From Cryptomeria japonica (lineage: Eukaryota > Streptophyta > Pinopsida > Cupressales > Cupressaceae), in contig NC_081414.1 in NCBI RefSeq assembly GCF_030272615.1, forward strand, positions 2,481,501-2,545,500: DNA of 64,000 nt, given 5' to 3'. The notes under the pieces were generated by a model. That model saw only the letters and a list, made by a program, of their open reading frames with translations, was not told the DNA's origin and ran no database searches. The position numbers and the translations under genes are program-made. How positions within the stretch are numbered: the stretch's first letter is position 1; each line of letters begins with the position of its first letter. Of the stretch, positions 25,035 through 37,875 are shown piece by piece.

Positions 25035-28000
25035 GGTCTTTCTTCACGGGCAAGAAAATCAGGCTATAGAACTAGTTATATAGAAGTTGAAATATTAGTT
25101 ATGAAATCACGTTTCAGTATAATATACCAAATTAAATTACTTGAAAATTGAAATTATCATCATTGAACCAAAACCATTTAACTCTTCTTTTTCATCTCAA
25201 AACATATCTAATGGCTTTGTGGTATGCAATCCTTGTATAATATATTAAGTTGACTAATGTCTAATTGGGGTAATCCATGAGTGTCTAATGTGAATTCAGT
25301 ATCCTAAACATTGGAGAGACCTTATCTGACTTGCCTAATCAATGTGGTTTCTGTCCTAATATGAAATACTGAATTCTACCCTTGCCTCTACATCAAACTT
25401 CTCACATCATGTTTCTTCAACAAAACACACTAATATGAATTGAGCCAACACCATGAGGATAGGTTCAAGTATCATGGAAACTAATCATAATACATGAAGA
25501 TGGGGTTCACACATAAGTGTTGGCTCTCAATAATGCCACACTTCAAAAATTGTCAATCTCAAGACTTGTCCTATTGGGTGAGCACTCATTGATGGCCACA
25601 AGGCCAAATCAATGTATGTAGGCTTCAAACTCCTAACTCTAGGCTAGGAGGATTGTATAGAAGGTCTATGAACACTCACTTGGTATTAAAATAGAAAGAG
25701 CCTTCCTCTAGAACTTTGTTTGCAACACACACAACAATATTGGTAATAATTGTTATGATGGACGGTCTATTAGGATGGTAAATAAAATGCTTATTATTTT
25801 TCCACCCTTTGAAACTACAATAAGGTATTTGACTTGGTAGGGTCCCCACACATCACTTCAACAACAAACATTAGGCAATTTAACCTTTTTCCTTCTCAAT
25901 GCATTTGTTTTGTCTTTCATTGGTTTTCTCAGTTTGATACATAGGGATATCAGACCTTTCATGGCATCATCACACGTGCCTTCCAATATGTAGTCCTTTC
26001 ATATTTTGGGTGCCTACACACTATGTTGTTGTTAAGTATTGATGTAGTCTTAAGACATCTCATGACTCCATTACATGTCCACACTTGGGTTTACAAACAC
26101 AACTCTGTCAAAACAAAAACAATACCAATAGTAAAACTATGACTATGGCAATCAATACCCTTAGGACAGTCATAGAAATTTAATCTATTTCATTTGGTTT
26201 TGATCGACAAACCCTTCCGAAGGTTGCATAGGGTCCCCTCACCCCTCTCTCTATCATCAACCACTTCAAAATACCAATCGCTTGGTCTTCCCACCAAATT
26301 CTTCCCTGATATGATATATAGCATGAAAAAAGGTCTATCATCAAGCATGATATGATACATAGCATGAAAAAATGCACATAAAACCCCAATTTCATTAAGA
26401 AAAACTCTTGGATGGCATGCCAAAGGCCTATTTATTCCCATCCAAGTGTGTTACAACCTCAAACCACCATAAACTAACTTTCCAACCATATTTTTAAGAA
26501 GTTTCTACAAGAAATGCAAAAGTTGTCATGGCAATATGACAACTTTTTTCCCAATGGACCTCAAACTTTCACAATTAGGTCTCTATTTGTTGTTAGAATG
26601 TGATCTATGATTAAGTATTAGACGATATTACTAACTTGGGTATCATGCTTTTATGTGTCTCTAACATGAATCCTAGTAACTATATAAGTATCTTACTAGT
26701 CCTAGATCTATGCCTTGTCTTTTTTATATGGTTCCTAGTGAGAATATATGAATCTTACTAGTTCTAAATGTCATAACTTTGTGTTTTGCATGCTCCATGT
26801 GTGTTACCAATGTTACTCATATTACTCACTTTGTACTTCCCTTTTATCTTAATATTGTAGATTGACAATATCATAAGTCTTGGGAGCTACCACCTTTCGA
26901 AACTTGTAGTCATCTTGACTCTTCAATATCTTGGTGAAAGAATATTTGGCTTCTCCATATTTTCCAAAGAGTAAATGAGAATAATTTCATACTCTTGCTA
27001 AGAGGGGGCTAAATATTGAATCATAAGTTGTATCTCTTTAAAAATATACACTAAGTTTGGACTCAATTTAAGTGGTTGTACCTTATTTATGCCTGATTGT
27101 ACTTAGGTTTGACAATGTTTCCATAAATTTGGTTCATTCTCTTATTCATGATGTTCCTCATGGCTCATTTTTATAGGACTAGGGTCTTGGGAACCCTTAT
27201 TCATGGAAATTGGACCTAAAATTTGAAAGATGAATGTTGGATTCGCAAATAGTAGGAATTTCCTCTCCAAATTTGGACTTTTGCAAAAGTTCAATTTGAA
27301 AAGGTGCAAGGACCATCCATATAAGGTCCATCTTGAAAATTAAATGATAATACCATCCATGCATATTAAATGATATAGTCAAGTAATAAATAAGGAAAAC
27401 CATTTCCTGAAGTTGTCAAATGATTTTAAAGATGCACAACAGTCCACTAAATGCAATTCACTAAAAAAGAAAACAAAGTATGCTACAAGATAGTGGATAA
27501 GATGCAAGGAATGAAGTTAAATAGACAAAGAAAAACCATGAATATTACCAAGTCAAAAGGAGTAGCTATGACCTCTTAGGTGTTTTTTCACTTGCATAAA
27601 TTATAATTCTTAAGGATAGAAACACATGTAGATAGTAGTATGAAGTATTTTTGATGATTTTTGAAGTAGTTGAAGGAATGACTTTTTTTAGTTATATCTA
27701 AGCCAAGACAATTTCAACTCAAAGTAAGGAATAAAACCATATGTCCTATAAGTTTGGGAAGCTAATTGAGTAGCTGGATAAGGTAGGGCATGACTATAGG
27801 GTAGTCTTGATACTCTTTTAACTCTATTAGAACATGTACCAAGTATCTAGGAGCTTACAAAGCCAATTCAACCATATTTCAAGTGAAAATGCAACAAAAG
27901 GAGTAAAAGCTTTGAATACACCTCAAAAACCACTTTGGTGGCCAAGTAGGTGGAAATAGTCTTTTCCAACATTTTTTTTCTTCATAGATGCAACCCCATA

Positions 28001-28103
28001 TTCTCTTTATTATTTGAGATGAGAAATACATTGTTGGCGGTTCCGTTATTACCCAGTCCAATATCGATCTGATCTTGATACTATCATAAAAGGAGTGACT
28101 ATC
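25035..28103. other. CACTA interior upstream of TNP2, no recognised gene
   Basis: AT-rich sequence with only short frames and no motif I can name. Leader or intron sequence of the TNP2 gene, or an old non-coding insertion, are both possible. Confidence 0.45.
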
Positions 28104-28648
28104 CTAAGTGCTTGATACTATCACAAAAACTGAGTGTTGTAGCAGTGAATCTTCCTTTGACCTTTGGGTGGTTGGGATGGTAAAGACCCATGGTGGTATA
28201 TGTTCAATGGTTCTTGTAAGAGTATCCAAAAGTACATTGGTTTCTGGATATCTAGTACATTTTGTGAGTTGAGTACCAGGGGGGATTAGAAGACCCAGTT
28301 GAAGGAGGATTTGTGTGAATAAGGGTTGAGGGTGTTGGTGGTGATTGAATGTTGGAGAGTTGGATTGTGACTTAGACATGTTTATTTGTCCTATTTGAGT
28401 GTGATTCAATGGTTGGGTGAGGGTTGGTGAGTATGGGTGTGTTTTGGGGTATTGAATCCTTTTGAGTAACTTGTGGCCTTGTGAGGGGTCTTGTGAGTAA
28501 GTGAAGGGTTGACACCTAATTGAATAGGTGAGTTGGGAGAAATATCTCCCTTGTTGGTTGAGTTTATTGGATTCTCTGCATCAACATGCCTTTTCGCTAT
28601 CAATCCATTCAAACTTCCACCCAAAGATTCAAACTTTTCAAAGTTCAA
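28104..28648 (-). CDS. Unidentified open stretch in the CACTA element
   Basis: Two adjoining minus-strand frames (28648-28406, 80 codons; 28409-28104, 101 codons) overlap by 4 bases in different phases and would read as one Ser/Pro/His/Thr-rich polypeptide if one indel were present. I recognise no family. The first begins MNFEKFESLGGSLNGLIAKR, the second MNHTQIGQINMSKSQSNSPT. It may be a remnant of a nested retroelement ORF or a captured gene. Coding status is uncertain; codon-level conservation in other copies would be needed to decide. Confidence 0.25.
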
Positions 28649-30814
28649 AATAAATTTCCTTGTTGTCCTTACTATCTTGCATCAACTTTCATATCACTAG
28701 GTAGTCTTTTGCTTAGAACTATCATCTTTCATGGTAGGATACCATCTCAGTCCCTTGAGTTAAGTTATCTTACCTTTAGAATTTATCATTTCCTAATCAA
28801 ATTGTTCAAGGGGAAAATGTCACTAATCAAGTTGAAATGTCGATTTCTCAATCTGCCTAAGCTAAAAGGTTAAAATAAATTGCAAAAGATAGAACAAGGC
28901 TGCGAAAATGAATCATCAGTATTACCTAAATCCACATTATCAAAAAAATCTAGAAATAACCTTGTATGTAAATAATTTATCATGCCAAAATTGTCAATTC
29001 TAACATGAAAATGAGACCAAGGAAAGCTCTAGAACAACTACTACTATTCATTCACATGTTCCTTATTAACCTCAATCACCATGAAAGATGCACAAATTGA
29101 TTATAACAAAGAAGATGTTTCATAAATGTAAATATTAATTCAGGACTAAGGAAAATGAAAGAAATAAAAGAATACCAAGTAATCAAAAAAGACTACCAAT
29201 ACCATTGCAAACTATGAACTTCATTTCCATTAATTCTTCAAAATATACTAGCAAAGCACAAGTATTCAATATACAGCCTATTCCTAAATGCCTTTTGAAA
29301 GAAAACACACTAATGAGGGTTACTAAACTTGGACCTTAAATAATCAATTATTAGACCCTCAAAATGAATTTTGAAATTACATTTATAGGGAAATTTTTTC
29401 CTCAAAATTAGAGATTAAATTCCACCCAAAACCTTATCAAACTAAGAGGTACAATAAACACGCAAGATACTAGCCTATAACTGAATTAAGAACTATAAGT
29501 TGACTCATGAAAATGAAATATAAATCAGAAGGAACTTAGAATATGGAGTCAAAGAAGCATGGAGAACAAGAAAAAGAGGATCTATCTAGGCACTCACCCC
29601 CAAGATGACTCTTCCAAAATTTTAAACTTAGGTGCACAAGCAACAAGATGAAGAACAAAGGCCAAAGTAGGTTGTAACTACCATGAACCCGTCCATCCAA
29701 AGTGATGAGAATCTAGATGTTCCTAAGTGGCTACAATTCAACTTTGAAAGGATAAAGAAGAGAGTATTGAAGAAAGTAAGTTTGCAAAAGATGATCGTTG
29801 AGGTTGAGGCTGCAAGGAAGCCAAAGAAGGCAATGAATTTGTATGCCACCTAAAACTATGCAAAAGGAGAGATAGTTGCAAATACCCTAAAATAGAGAAG
29901 ATTTAGTAAAAACTACCAATACCCTAAACTAAGGTAACCCGAGACAGTAAGAAAATGGTTCGGGGGTCATATAGACTAGCTTTATACTGTATGTTAATTA
30001 CAAAGTGATAAGTTGTGTGGTTGGAGATTTTTAGTCCACCCCTTCTAGGTTAGGATTGTGCTGAACCAAACACAATTGTATCTCCCTAGGGCTTCTAGGT
30101 CAGGTGTGTTAGGCTGGCTGGCAAGAGAAAGAAAGGCTTGCTCGAACAACATTGAATGAAGGTTGCAAATCACTTGAATAATATTCATTCCCATTGTTTT
30201 CTTGTGCGTTGGTTTGATCTCCATTGATTTAGCAGCCAGAGGCAGACACCGCCCTATATATTAGCTTGTACAATAATGATCAATCAACACATATATAGGA
30301 GGAAGGGATTTCTCCAACAAAATTGAACGCTCACTCCTTAATCATAGTTCTATGGTTTTACAAGGAGTAGATCCCTACAGGGTATTACGCATTCAAGGAA
30401 CCACACCTTTGACTAGGAGCCATCCGGCCTGAGATTAGATAATCAATATGAATACAAGATTAACCAATTTGCATAAAAAACTAGGGCATTTAACCACCAC
30501 ATGTCTCATTTCCTAACATCTTTTGCATAAAAAAGGAATCTCTCATACTCCAAGAGTTGCTTCCACAATCAGTCAATATCCCACAAGAATGCAGGCATAG
30601 CTAGCATGTATAAAAGAAAAAGTTGTAGAATCTCTTGAATGGTATATTTTTTGCAACATGAAATTAAGTTGAAGAATATACCTCCTATGTAGGATTGCAA
30701 CCAATGCACAAATGCCTTCGACGCAGGTTTGATCTTGTTGGGGGTTGAAGTCACCATAGATGCCTATGCGGGATTGCAATGCACAAATGACTTGCCCTCT
30801 TCTTCTTTTTTAAG
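28649..30814. other. Right part of the CACTA element, mostly non-coding
   Basis: No supported gene. A 56-codon plus frame starting at 29683 is Lys/Glu-rich and may be chance. On the minus strand a TATATAGGG motif near 30255 could be a promoter element for the minus-strand transposase genes, but it lies more than 5 kb upstream of the first recognised TNP2 exon. Confidence 0.4.
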
Positions 30815-30945
30815 TAATGGCCATTGTCGTCGGAATTATGATAAACTCGAGCACTTTTTTGAAAAAAAAAAATTCATTACTAATGCCTTCTTCATCGAAA
30901 CCAAATGGCAAATTGTCGTCGGAATTCCGACGAATTCGGGCATTT
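30815..30945. repeat. Right subterminal repeats of the CACTA element
   Basis: CCATTGTCGTCGGAATTATG (about 30822) and AAATTGTCGTCGGAATTCCG (about 30910) are two copies of a longer unit, each followed by GA(A/G)TTCGGGCA- or CTCGAGCA-like sequence and poly-A. The TCGTCGGA core also occurs in the left subterminal region. Confidence 0.75.
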
Positions 30946-30986
30946 TTTCAAAAAAAATAAAATTTGGTCACAATATACCTTCTCTG

Positions 30987-31014
30987 TCAGAAATCTAGTC
31001 CAAATGTATTAGTG
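30987..31014 (-). repeat. Right terminal inverted repeat of the CACTA element
   Basis: The complement reads CACTAATACATTTGGA and shows ATTTCTGA near its end, pairing with CACTAGTACATTCGGA and ATTTCCGA of the left end. Confidence 0.85.
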
Positions 31015-31737
31015 CCATCACCCTCATCCTTTCTATCTCTTCATCCATTCCTATCCATAACTACTTTTATGGCCATCGATTTACCATCTCCTTATCCATT
31101 TTCTCCTTAGCCTTATCCTCCATCTTTCCTTCTAAGAGCATCATTCTACTGACTCATCATCCTTCCTCATCATTCCCATGATTGAGGCATCATGCTTCTA
31201 GTTCTTATCCCTATCCTAGCCACTATGTTTTAATCTTATTTGAAACAACACGATACATTGCATTGTCACAAAAATGGACAAAACGTAGACACCTAAAATT
31301 GTCTAGTGATTAAATAAATACTTATTATTTATTTAATTATTTTATCCTAATGTCTTCTATTAATTAAATATATATATATAATTTATTTAATTAAATAAAT
31401 ATTTATTATTTATTTAATTAAATAAATATTATTTATTTATTTATTTAATTAAATAAATATTTTTTATTTTTCAATTGAATAAATATTTATTATTTATTTA
31501 ATTATTTTATCCTAATGTCTTCTATTAATTAAATATATATTTTAACAATATATTTTCTTCGTAGCCTTATACTCCATCTTTCCTTTTGAGAGCATCGTCC
31601 TACTGACTCATCATCCTTCCTTATCATTCCCATGACTAGGGCATCATGCTTCTAGTTCTTATCCCTATCCTAGCCACTATGTTTCAATCTTCTTTGAAAC
31701 AACACGATACATTGCATTGTCACAAAGAGAGACAAAA
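31015..31737 (+). mobile_element. Right half of the split gypsy 3' region
   Basis: Pyrimidine-rich non-coding sequence, continuing the style of 5450-5900, leads up to an LTR start TGTAGACACC at 31738. The bases before it (CACAAAGAGAGACAAAA) could serve as a weak polypurine tract. Within it lies the start of a 454-base tandem duplication. Confidence 0.55.
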
Positions 31738-31850
31738 TGTAGACACCTAAAATTGTCTAGTGATTAAATAAATATTTATTATTTATTTAATTATTTTATC
31801 CTAATGTCTTCTATTAATTAAATATATATTTTATTTATTTAATTATTTCA
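31101..31850 (+). repeat. 454-base tandem duplication across a gypsy 3' end / LTR junction
   Basis: Sequence from about 31101 repeats from about 31555. For example GACTCATCATCCTTCC, ACACGATACATTGCATTG and GTAGACACCTAAAATTGTC recur exactly 454 bases apart (LTR start 31284, mutated to CGTAGACACC, and 31738). Each unit therefore carries the end of the internal region plus the first part of the LTR. Confidence 0.85.
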
Positions 31851-32001
31851 TTAACCTGTTCTACTATTAATTAAATAAATAGTTTTATTTATTTATTTAA
31901 TTCATTTACCTTTTTCTTCTTATCCACATGACAACAAATTTTTCTAAATACCTACTCCTCAATCTTAGCCCTCCATTTCAATTTAACCTCTTTGTCATGT
32001 G
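31738..32001 (+). repeat. Truncated gypsy LTR, TGTAGACACC family
   Basis: The LTR begins TGTAGACACCTAAAATTGTC and continues with TTAATTAAATAAATA palindromes and AGCCCTCCATTTCA, parallel to the complete solo LTR at 44071-44850. Similarity to that LTR stops near 31985-32000, where the next element begins, so this LTR was interrupted by the minus-strand Tat element. Confidence 0.7.
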
Positions 32002-33114
32002 TGTGAAGTAGGGTACCTACAACTGCAACCCAAACACTCAATAGATCATTACAAGCATAGTTAGCAAAGTGACATCAAATGAAAGATAAACCATGGCAAA
32101 GCGACCTATCGCCTTCTAAGAGATGAGAGTGTGAATTTACTCTCAGATCTAGATGAGCAACCCCAGTGACTTGACTACACCAAGACAAAGGATTTAAAAT
32201 GATATGACGTGCAAGATAGATGAATGTATGATTATGCTAGATTGATCCAAGAAGCTAATTATGTTGATGATATGCATGATTATGCTAAATGATGATGCAA
32301 CTAAGCTAGATGAGAGATTGAATATGCTATATGATTAAGCAATTATGCTAAAAGATGATCAAATTAAGCCAGATCTAAGATGTGATAAATGATAACAATG
32401 CTAAACTAGAATGCTAGAAATGATATGCCTATATTAACAATGCTTGAGATGGGATCCTTTGTGCTCCAAAATGGAGGATATTTATAGGATTTCCAAGGCC
32501 AGGGGTGATGAGGTGGCAGGAATCAATGATCAAGATTGAATCTGAAGATATCAAGGGTCAAATGCGAAGAGATTGGAGAAGAGGTTGGAGGGAGGGACAC
32601 TTGTCATCTTTGTAGTGACAAGTATCAAAGAATCTTTCTCACAAGAGGGAAAGTGTCTAAAGGAGGAGACATGTGGAAAAAGTGTCATGTGTCTCAAGGG
32701 GAGAATATCCAACCTATAGGAGGTTAGGATGTGCAAGATAGGATAGGGTTAGTTAAACCCAGGATTAGGTGGAATGGGTTAGGTTAGGGGGTGTTTAGGT
32801 TAGGTGGTTAGAAGTTAGGAGGAATGTGGGGAATTTGAATTTAAAAATTCAAATAATAGGAAAATGCTAATTAACTTTCAACAACTCATAAATTGATTTG
32901 TTTAATTAATTAGGAGATTAAAAGAATGAATTTAATGGGAGAGGATTAATCAATTTAGATTAATTAATCAAAGGGGATTATTGAAATGAACTTACTGAAT
33001 AAATCCTTAGATTAATTGATAAGTAAATGAATGGGGAATTAAATTGGAAAGGGGGATTAATTAAATAATTGTTTATTTAATTAATTATCTTCAAACCACT
33101 TTTAGGTGTATACA
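32002..33114 (-). repeat. 3' LTR of the Tat-like element
   Basis: On the minus strand the LTR starts TGTATACACCTAAAAGTGG at 33114, one base different from the TGTAGACACC family start, right after a purine tract. TTAATTAAATAAA palindromes follow (about 33095-32880). A TATAAATA box is at 32486-32479. The left end at 32002 (minus ...CTACTTCACA) is inferred from the loss of similarity of the LTR beyond it and from the CA ending. Confidence 0.6.
32479..32486 (-). promoter_or_regulatory. Probable TATA box of the LTR promoter
   Basis: CCTATAAATATCC on the minus strand, about 630 bases after the LTR start, in the position expected for the U3/R border. Confidence 0.5.
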
Positions 33115-33130
33115 TTTTCCCCCTCTTTCA
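33115..33130 (-). other. Polypurine tract of the Tat-like element
   Basis: The minus strand reads TGAAAGAGGGGGAAAA immediately before the LTR start at 33114. Confidence 0.75.
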
Positions 33131-34906
33131 AGCGAGGTGTGATGACGCGTTGATTCAAAGAATTCTCAATTTGATGATGTTGATGTGATACCCCAACCAT
33201 TGATTGATAAATTGTGATACAATGATGCCCCCTTGGGAGATCAATTGAGATAATTGACCTTTGGAGTGTTTGGATTCTTGCGAAATTGATTACCCAATAG
33301 ATTATTGGATGATTCCTACAACTATGGTTGATGAAAGTGTGAGTTCTTCAATCACTTTCATGTGGTCCTTGATTTGATGATTGATAGAGTTTTATTGAAT
33401 TGATAAGATTGATCAGAACTGATAAGATTGATCAAAACTGATATGATTGAGGTCAAGTCTAGTTTCAGGAATGAAACCTCTTGTATAAGACAACGATGAT
33501 CAAAGCGTCTTGTTTCAAGAATGATATATCCTGCATAAGACATGATCAAAATGTCTAGTTCCAGGAAGGATACATCTTGTATAAGACATGATAGAATGGA
33601 TCAAATGAGATGGATTGGATAAAGAACTGACATTTTGTTGATATCTTGTTGCAAGAAGATTCAGATGTGCTGATGTCGCCACATTCGAGGGAGTAGCATA
33701 CGATTCACTTTGGGTTGACAACATCTAGAGAGAGATGAGTCATAGTTCTTATTGTGTATACACCTATGATGACACATTGATGATTCCTGCGATAGATTTG
33801 GCCTTGGAAAAGATGAGCTTTTGTGATCCTATGCAAGAATGAAATGCAAGCTAAATGCAAATGAAATGCAATGCTATGATCGGACCAGTCACTAGGTTAT
33901 TTCTTTGTGTCATCATTGAGATTTTAAAATGTGGGAAGTGAGTGCAAACATCAATGGTATAACTGAACCATGATGACCTAAGCACTACTTTTTCTGGATT
34001 TTGATATTGCAAGTTAGCACAAGCATCGAGGTATAATTTAACCAAGATGACCTGAGTGTTGTTTGCGTAAAACAGACAGTATTAACCATTTCTATATGCA
34101 AATCGGAAATGTCTTCGATGATACTCTAATGATAATGTCCTTAGACAAATTTGTAGATATTAATGATTAATTTACAGACAACAGATAAGAAAAATATCAT
34201 GTTCCTTCCTTGTTCCTTTAGTCAAAGACATCCTGGAGTCATTCTGAAATCATGATAGCGGAAATCAAGATAGAAAAGTTGAATCATTATTGTCAAAATC
34301 ATTAGTCAAAAGATATCATCCATGAAAAAGTGTGTGATGTGCTTAGACTGACATGTGATAGCTTGATGGTTGATAAGTTGGATCTCATGTTCAACATTGG
34401 ATGTGTCTTAGTTTTTGCTTGACAAGTGTTGGCTAACTATTGTTCTACCTGTTGGATTAAGCTCAATACATTCAAAAAATTTGCCCCCAACTAGGTGCAG
34501 GATTTTGCCCCCAGCCTAGAAACAAATTTACTATGATATACCCAGTGATCCAAACCATGGTGAGAAATCACCTGCAAGGCATGCGTACGTACAAAGGCTT
34601 ATTTATGGATATGAACAACGTTGATGGAAATGAATGCAAATGGAAGGATGCATGAACTAATAGATGGAAGAGATAGCTAATAGATAGCGCCTATTGCCAT
34701 GTTTTCACCATCTTTTTTTTATTGCACTTTTCTTAATATTTAATTTTTTATTTATTTTTCACTTTCTTCGTTGTTTTTGCATTTTCTGCTTTTCCACTGT
34801 TTTTGGATTTTTCTACTTTTTCCTTGTTTTTGTATTTTTTATTTTTTCGGACATAAAACTTTTTCAGATGCATGTTATTGATGGGTTCCTCGAGCTAATC
34901 TTCGTC
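33131..34906 (-). other. Long 3' untranslated region of the Tat-like element
   Basis: No coding sequence is supported between the integrase end and the purine tract. Tat-lineage elements characteristically have a long non-coding stretch here. It contains short repeats at 33457-33600. An Phe-rich plus frame at 34694-34915 comes from a T-rich tract. Confidence 0.55.
33457..33600. repeat. Three ~48-base repeats
   Basis: GTCTAGTTTCAGGAATGA...TGTATAAGACA starts at 33457, 33507 and 33553 with small changes; units are about 46-50 bases. Confidence 0.75.
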
Positions 34907-35900
34907 CTATTTTGATAGCTGATAGGGTCTTGATCCAAATACTGTTGTGACCACAAACAGACCCAACCACTTTGGTTCAAACTTTCCTTTCTTTTCTCGA
35001 TCTGCCTGGTTGTCTGGATTTTCCTTTAGAACTAGTTCTCCAACTTGAAAGGCCCTTGTTTTGACCTTGTGATTATTACTGCAGTACATTCTTTGTTGAT
35101 ATACCTTAAAATGTTCAAAGGCATTTTGTCGTCATTCATGAATCAATTCCAGCTCTTGTAGTCTAGATACTCATTGTTCTTCATCTGGGATAAGGCCTTT
35201 TAATGATACACATAGAGAAGGTATCTTTACTTCTATTGGCAGTATTGCTTCTAATCCATAGACAAGAGAAAGGTGTTTCTCCTGTTGGTGTGTGGATACT
35301 GGTACGATAGGCCCAGAGAGAAGGGTTTAATTGAACATGCCAATCTCTGGCAACATCATTTATCGTCTTTTTGAGGATTTTCAAGATTGTTTTATTTGAT
35401 GCTTCTACTTGCCCATTCCCTTGTGGATAGTAAGGTGTGAAGAATCTATGTTGGATCTTGAATTTCTCACAAAGCTCTTGTACATCCTGATTCTTGAACG
35501 GTCACCCATTATCAATGATAATGGTCATGGGTATGCCATAACGACATATGATGTAGTTCAAGATAAATGCAACAATTTTCTTGCTTGTGATATTTGTGAG
35601 AGGTATTGCCTCAATCTATTTTGTGAAATATTTATAGCTACAAGGATGAATTTGTGACCATTGGATGAAGGAGGATGTATCTTTCCCACTAGATCAAGAC
35701 CCCATTGGTAGAAAGGCCAAGATGTTGCCAAAGCATGAATCTCTTGTGCTGGTGCATGAATTAAATTTCCATGGATCTGACATTGTTTGCATGTTTTAGC
35801 TATCCAAAAAGAATCTCATTCCATAGTTGGCCAACAATAGCCCAAGCGTAAGAGTTTTTTTGAAAGGGTAAGACCACTTGAATGAGTGCCACAAATGTCG
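34907..35900 (-). pseudogene. Tat-like integrase (core and C-terminus)
   Basis: The core shows the catalytic triad: Asp in WPFYQWGLDLVGKI, Asp in YGIPMTIIIDNG, and Glu in YYPQGNGQVEAS. Then come TILKILKKTINDVARDW and LNPSLWAYRTSIHTPTGETP (35384-35181). The C-terminal part YCSNNHKVKTRAFQVGELVL plus KENPDNQADREKKGKFEPKW ends near 34907. At least one frameshift (in the region after the first Asp, near 35640) and a TGA after IIDNG break the frame. Integrase would insert the element cDNA; this copy cannot. Confidence 0.85.
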
Positions 35901-35975
35901 TTATGGACTTCATTTAAGGCCTTCTCAAATTCTTCTTGCTCGAGACATCTTAAGAGAGTACCATCCAGACCTCAT

Positions 35976-36900
35976 TTAAAAAGGGTATCCATGACAAGAG
36001 TATAATGGGAAGATTGGTGGATGGAATCTCTTTTGGTTCTTTGACAAGTCTGAAGGGAGGGTTTTATCTTTCATATATGTGTAAGTTTGGCCATAGCAAG
36101 AGGAATTATGCCCAACTAGGTGACATATAATTTGGGAATCAGGACAATTATGGGCAGGGTAAAACAACTCTTCCACCAAGAATTCGTAACGCTCTTGATT
36201 TTCCTTTGTCTGAAGTAGAGAAGCAAGTGTTGCCATGGCATCTACTGCTTTGTTGTCATTCCTTAGAATTTACTCAAAAGTGATTTCTATAAAATACTTC
36301 TTGACCTCATCCACCATTTTCTTATAAGGCATTAGCTTTTCATCCTTTGTTTGATAATCGTCATTGATTTACTTGGTGATGAGCTGAGAATCTCCAAAAA
36401 CCTGTAGTTGTGTGATGTTCCATTCTATGGCCATCTTGATTTCTGTGACCAAAGCTTCATATTTTGTTGTATTGTTGGTGCATGGAAAACCAATTTATAT
36501 GCCTTTGGAATTGTGTGACCTTATGGTGTGATGAATAGACTGCCTTCTCCTGATCCATGCTAGGTATATGAACCATCAAAGTACAACTGCTATGTTTGTT
36601 TGGTGACTGTGAGTATGTCCGCATCTAAAAATTCAATGTTTAAAGGATGATAATCTTGAAGTGATGCCTCTGATAGCTAGTCTACAATGACTTGTCCCTT
36701 GATATATTTTATGTCCACATATTCAATATCAAATTCGCTTAGGATCATGATCCATTTGGCTAATCTTCCTGTTAATGTCACCTTACTGAGCAAATACTTT
36801 AATGGATATTTTTAGCAATCAGTTTGATTGAGTGAGATAGTAGATAGTGTCACATCTTTTGAGAAGCAACCACTACTGCTAAGCATGTTTTTTTTGTTGG
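35976..36900 (-). pseudogene. RNase H regions of the Tat-like element
   Basis: Fragments typical of the second, archaeal-type RNase H of Tat elements are seen: an FDGSYTWHGSGEGSLFITP block near 36590-36530, KAYKLVFHAPTIQQN near 36500-36455, and a later DAMATLASLL block at about 36240. Stops and frameshifts are frequent. RNase H degrades RNA in the RNA-DNA hybrid. The dual RNase H layout supports the Tat assignment. Confidence 0.65.
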
Positions 36901-37875
36901 TGAATAATTGAGTGCGTATCCCACTAATGTTCTGCTGATGTAGTAAATAGCGCATTCTTTTCCTTCATTATCCTGTTGTGTGAGCAAAACTCCTAATGAT
37001 ATTTATGTGGCTGATACATTTAGTAAGAATGGCTTTCCTTGAATTGGTGACATTAGTACTGGTGGTTGCATGAGATATTCCTTGATCTTGTTGAATGATT
37101 CTTCACATTGATTGTCCCATTTGAAATGAACATTCTTGTGTAATAGATGTGTAAATGGTTGACATTTATCCGCCAACTAGGAAACAAATCTTTTAATTGA
37201 CTCCAGTCTTCCTTGGAGTGACCTGAGTTGACTGATATTTTTGGAAGATGTCATTTCCATGATTGCTTTAACTTTAGCTGGATCTACTTCTATACCTATA
37301 GCTAAAACAATGTATCCCAAGAGCTTACCCAAAGTGACTCCAAAGGCACATTTCTTTGGATTGAGCCTTAGCTTGTACTGTTCTACCGGTCAAATACCTT
37401 TTCCAATATTTCCAGATGTTCTTATCTGTTGTATGATTTTGCCAATATGTCATCCACATAGTCTTCCATGAATGTATGCATCATATCATGGAATATCTTT
37501 GTCAGGGATCTTTGATATGTAGCACCTGCATTCTTTAGTCCAAATCGCATGTCCTAGCAAAAAGTACCCCATGGACATGAGAAAGTTGTCTTTTCTTGAT
37601 CTTCAGGAACTATTTTAATCTAATTATATCTTGATAAACCATCCATTAGAGATAACATGGAATGTCCAGTGGTTAAATCGATAATGATGTCAATATTTGA
37701 CAAAGGAAATTCATCATTTGGACATGCACTAGTAAGATCTCTGAAGTCTGTGCATACTCTGATACTTTTATCTGATTTGGAAACAAGAACTATGTTTGAT
37801 ACCCATTGAGGATATGTTATAGGTCTGATGAATCCCACGTCCAGTAATTTATTTAGTTCTACTTTCACAAGGAGA
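36901..37875 (-). pseudogene. Reverse transcriptase of the Tat-like element, main part
   Basis: The 91-codon stretch 37892-37620 contains LVKVELNKLLDVGFIRPITY, VSNIVLVSKSDKSIRVCTDF, RDLTSACPNDEFPLSNIDII and MLSLMDGLSRYN, with the first catalytic Asp region. Past a stop, MEDYVDDILAKS with the catalytic YVDD lies at 37460-37449. At its N-terminal side, the frame is cut at 37880 by the insertion 37881-51693 and resumes at 51694-51869 as VKQKLRKMHPHIA, directly continuous across the duplicated GCTAT. Confidence 0.9.

Noticed and set aside
34694..34915. Phe-rich hydrophobic plus-strand frame resembling a membrane protein
   Set aside because: It comes from a T-rich tract in the untranslated region of a minus-strand retrotransposon.
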